The notes below the pieces were generated by a model. That model worked only from the letters and a program-made list of their open reading frames with translations, made no database searches and had not been told where the DNA came from. From Microvirga vignae (lineage in GTDB: Bacteria; Pseudomonadota; Alphaproteobacteria; Rhizobiales; Beijerinckiaceae), in assembly GCF_001017175.1 (NCBI RefSeq), contig NZ_LCYG01000060.1, positions 1-64,000 of the forward strand: a DNA stretch of 64,000 bases, in the 5' to 3' direction. Position numbers and translations under genes: made by a program. This document shows positions 63,540 through 64,000 of the stretch, in pieces. The stretch's first letter is position 1. Each line of letters begins with the position of its first letter.

Positions 63540-64000
63540 AATTCCCTAGGTAAGCTTCGCGCACCTTCGGATCGGCAGCGACCTCCGACGGCAACCCTTC
63601 GAAAATGATCTCGCCAGCCGCCAGCACCACCACGCGCTTGGCGAAGCGGAACACCAGATCCATGTCGTGCTCGATCATGAGCACGGCGAGGCTCGGCGGA
63701 AGGCGCTCCAGCGCCTGCTCGATGCGCGGCGTGTCGATGGAGGGAACGCCGGCCGCAGGCTCGTCGAGCAGGAGCACTTTCGGCCTGAGGGCGAGCGCAA
63801 TGGCGATTTCCAGAAGGCGCTGCTGGCCATAGGCGATTTCGCCCACTTTCCGGCGCCCGACCTCGAGCAAGCCGAGGGTGCCCAGAATATCATGCACCTC
63901 GTCCGCGACAGTGGAATTGCCGCGGAAGCGGCTCAGGATCCGCGAGGCCTTTCCCTCCCGTTGCAGCACGGTGAGAGTGACATGCTCCTCGGGCGTCAGT
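63514..64000 (-). CDS. Branched-chain-type ABC transporter ATPase (LivG type), partial
   Basis: The C-terminal part, about 160 residues, of the second ATPase; the N-terminus with Walker A lies beyond the window. Visible are IAYGQQRLLEIAIALALRPK (signature region), VLLLDEPAAGVPS (Walker B), LMIEHDMDLVFRFAKRVVVL (switch histidine) and VREAYLGNYA at the C-terminus, all LivG-like. It pairs with the LivF-type protein; the permeases and binding protein should lie upstream, off the right edge. Confidence 0.88.
   Translation of the reverse strand, partial: LTPEEHVTLTVLQREGKASRILSRFRGNSTVADEVHDILGTLGLLEVGRRKVGEIAYGQQRLLEIAIALALRPKVLLLDEPAAGVPSIDTPRIEQALERLPPSLAVLMIEHDMDLVFRFAKRVVVLAAGEIIFEGLPSEVAADPKVREAYLGNYANARSVA

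Overview
This is chromosomal sequence from an alphaproteobacterium of the order Hyphomicrobiales, most like the Microvirga/Methylobacterium group. Three things point there: high-GC coding sequence, the recN-bamD-lpxC-ftsZ end of the division and cell-wall (dcw) cluster with an rnpB gene beside mraZ, and a promoter matching the PhyR/EcfG general stress response type. The genus is an inference; the order is well supported. Nearly all genes lie on the minus strand, so transcription runs mostly from high to low coordinates.

Layout. (1) 242-22918: a complete dcw cluster. In transcription order it reads mraZ, rsmH, ftsL, ftsI, murE, murF, mraY, murD, ftsW, murG, murC, murB, ddl, ftsQ, ftsA, ftsZ, then lpxC, bamD and recN. 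Many genes overlap by 1-4 bases, which suggests translational coupling. A four-unit MraZ-type operator overlaps a candidate promoter upstream of mraZ. (2) 23233-26626: RNase P RNA and an envelope group, namely a lytic transglycosylase, a glycine-zipper lipoprotein, a TerB/DnaJ membrane co-chaperone and an AmiD-like amidase. (3) 26747-32512: a methionine-cycle operon, with an ArsR-methyltransferase fusion regulator, metF and B12-dependent metH, and a perfect palindrome in front of the regulator. (4) 32661-37223: an EamA transporter, AMP nucleosidase, a small secreted protein and the ABC-F factor EttA. (5) 37224-38110: an apparently non-coding, repeat-rich stretch. (6) 38111-44484: an erythromycin-esterase-like gene behind an EcfG-type promoter, and a peptide-use operon of M29 aminopeptidase, double-ATPase ABC protein and M14 peptidase. 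(7) 44562-48828: modABC and the molybdenum-dependent methionine sulfoxide reductase msrPQ. (8) 48885-54765: a sugar ABC transporter operon carrying nanE, preceded by a PP2C-like phosphatase gene. (9) 54835-64000: the beta-ketoadipate route from 4-hydroxybenzoate and protocatechuate (pobA, pcaB, pcaF, CoA-transferase pair, pcaGH, pcaC, pcaD) led by branched-chain-type ABC ATPase genes, the last cut by the window edge.

Most of the window is ordinary core and catabolic sequence. I found no prophage, insertion sequence, CRISPR array, tRNA gene or defence island. The points most worth a second look are regulatory (MraZ box, EcfG promoter, palindrome before the methionine regulator, TGGTC direct repeats before the PP2C gene), a 55-residue CxxCxGxG protein hidden on the opposite strand of the aromatic cluster, an operon of two peptidases with ABC ATPases but no transporter partners, and families of hairpin-forming intergenic repeats.
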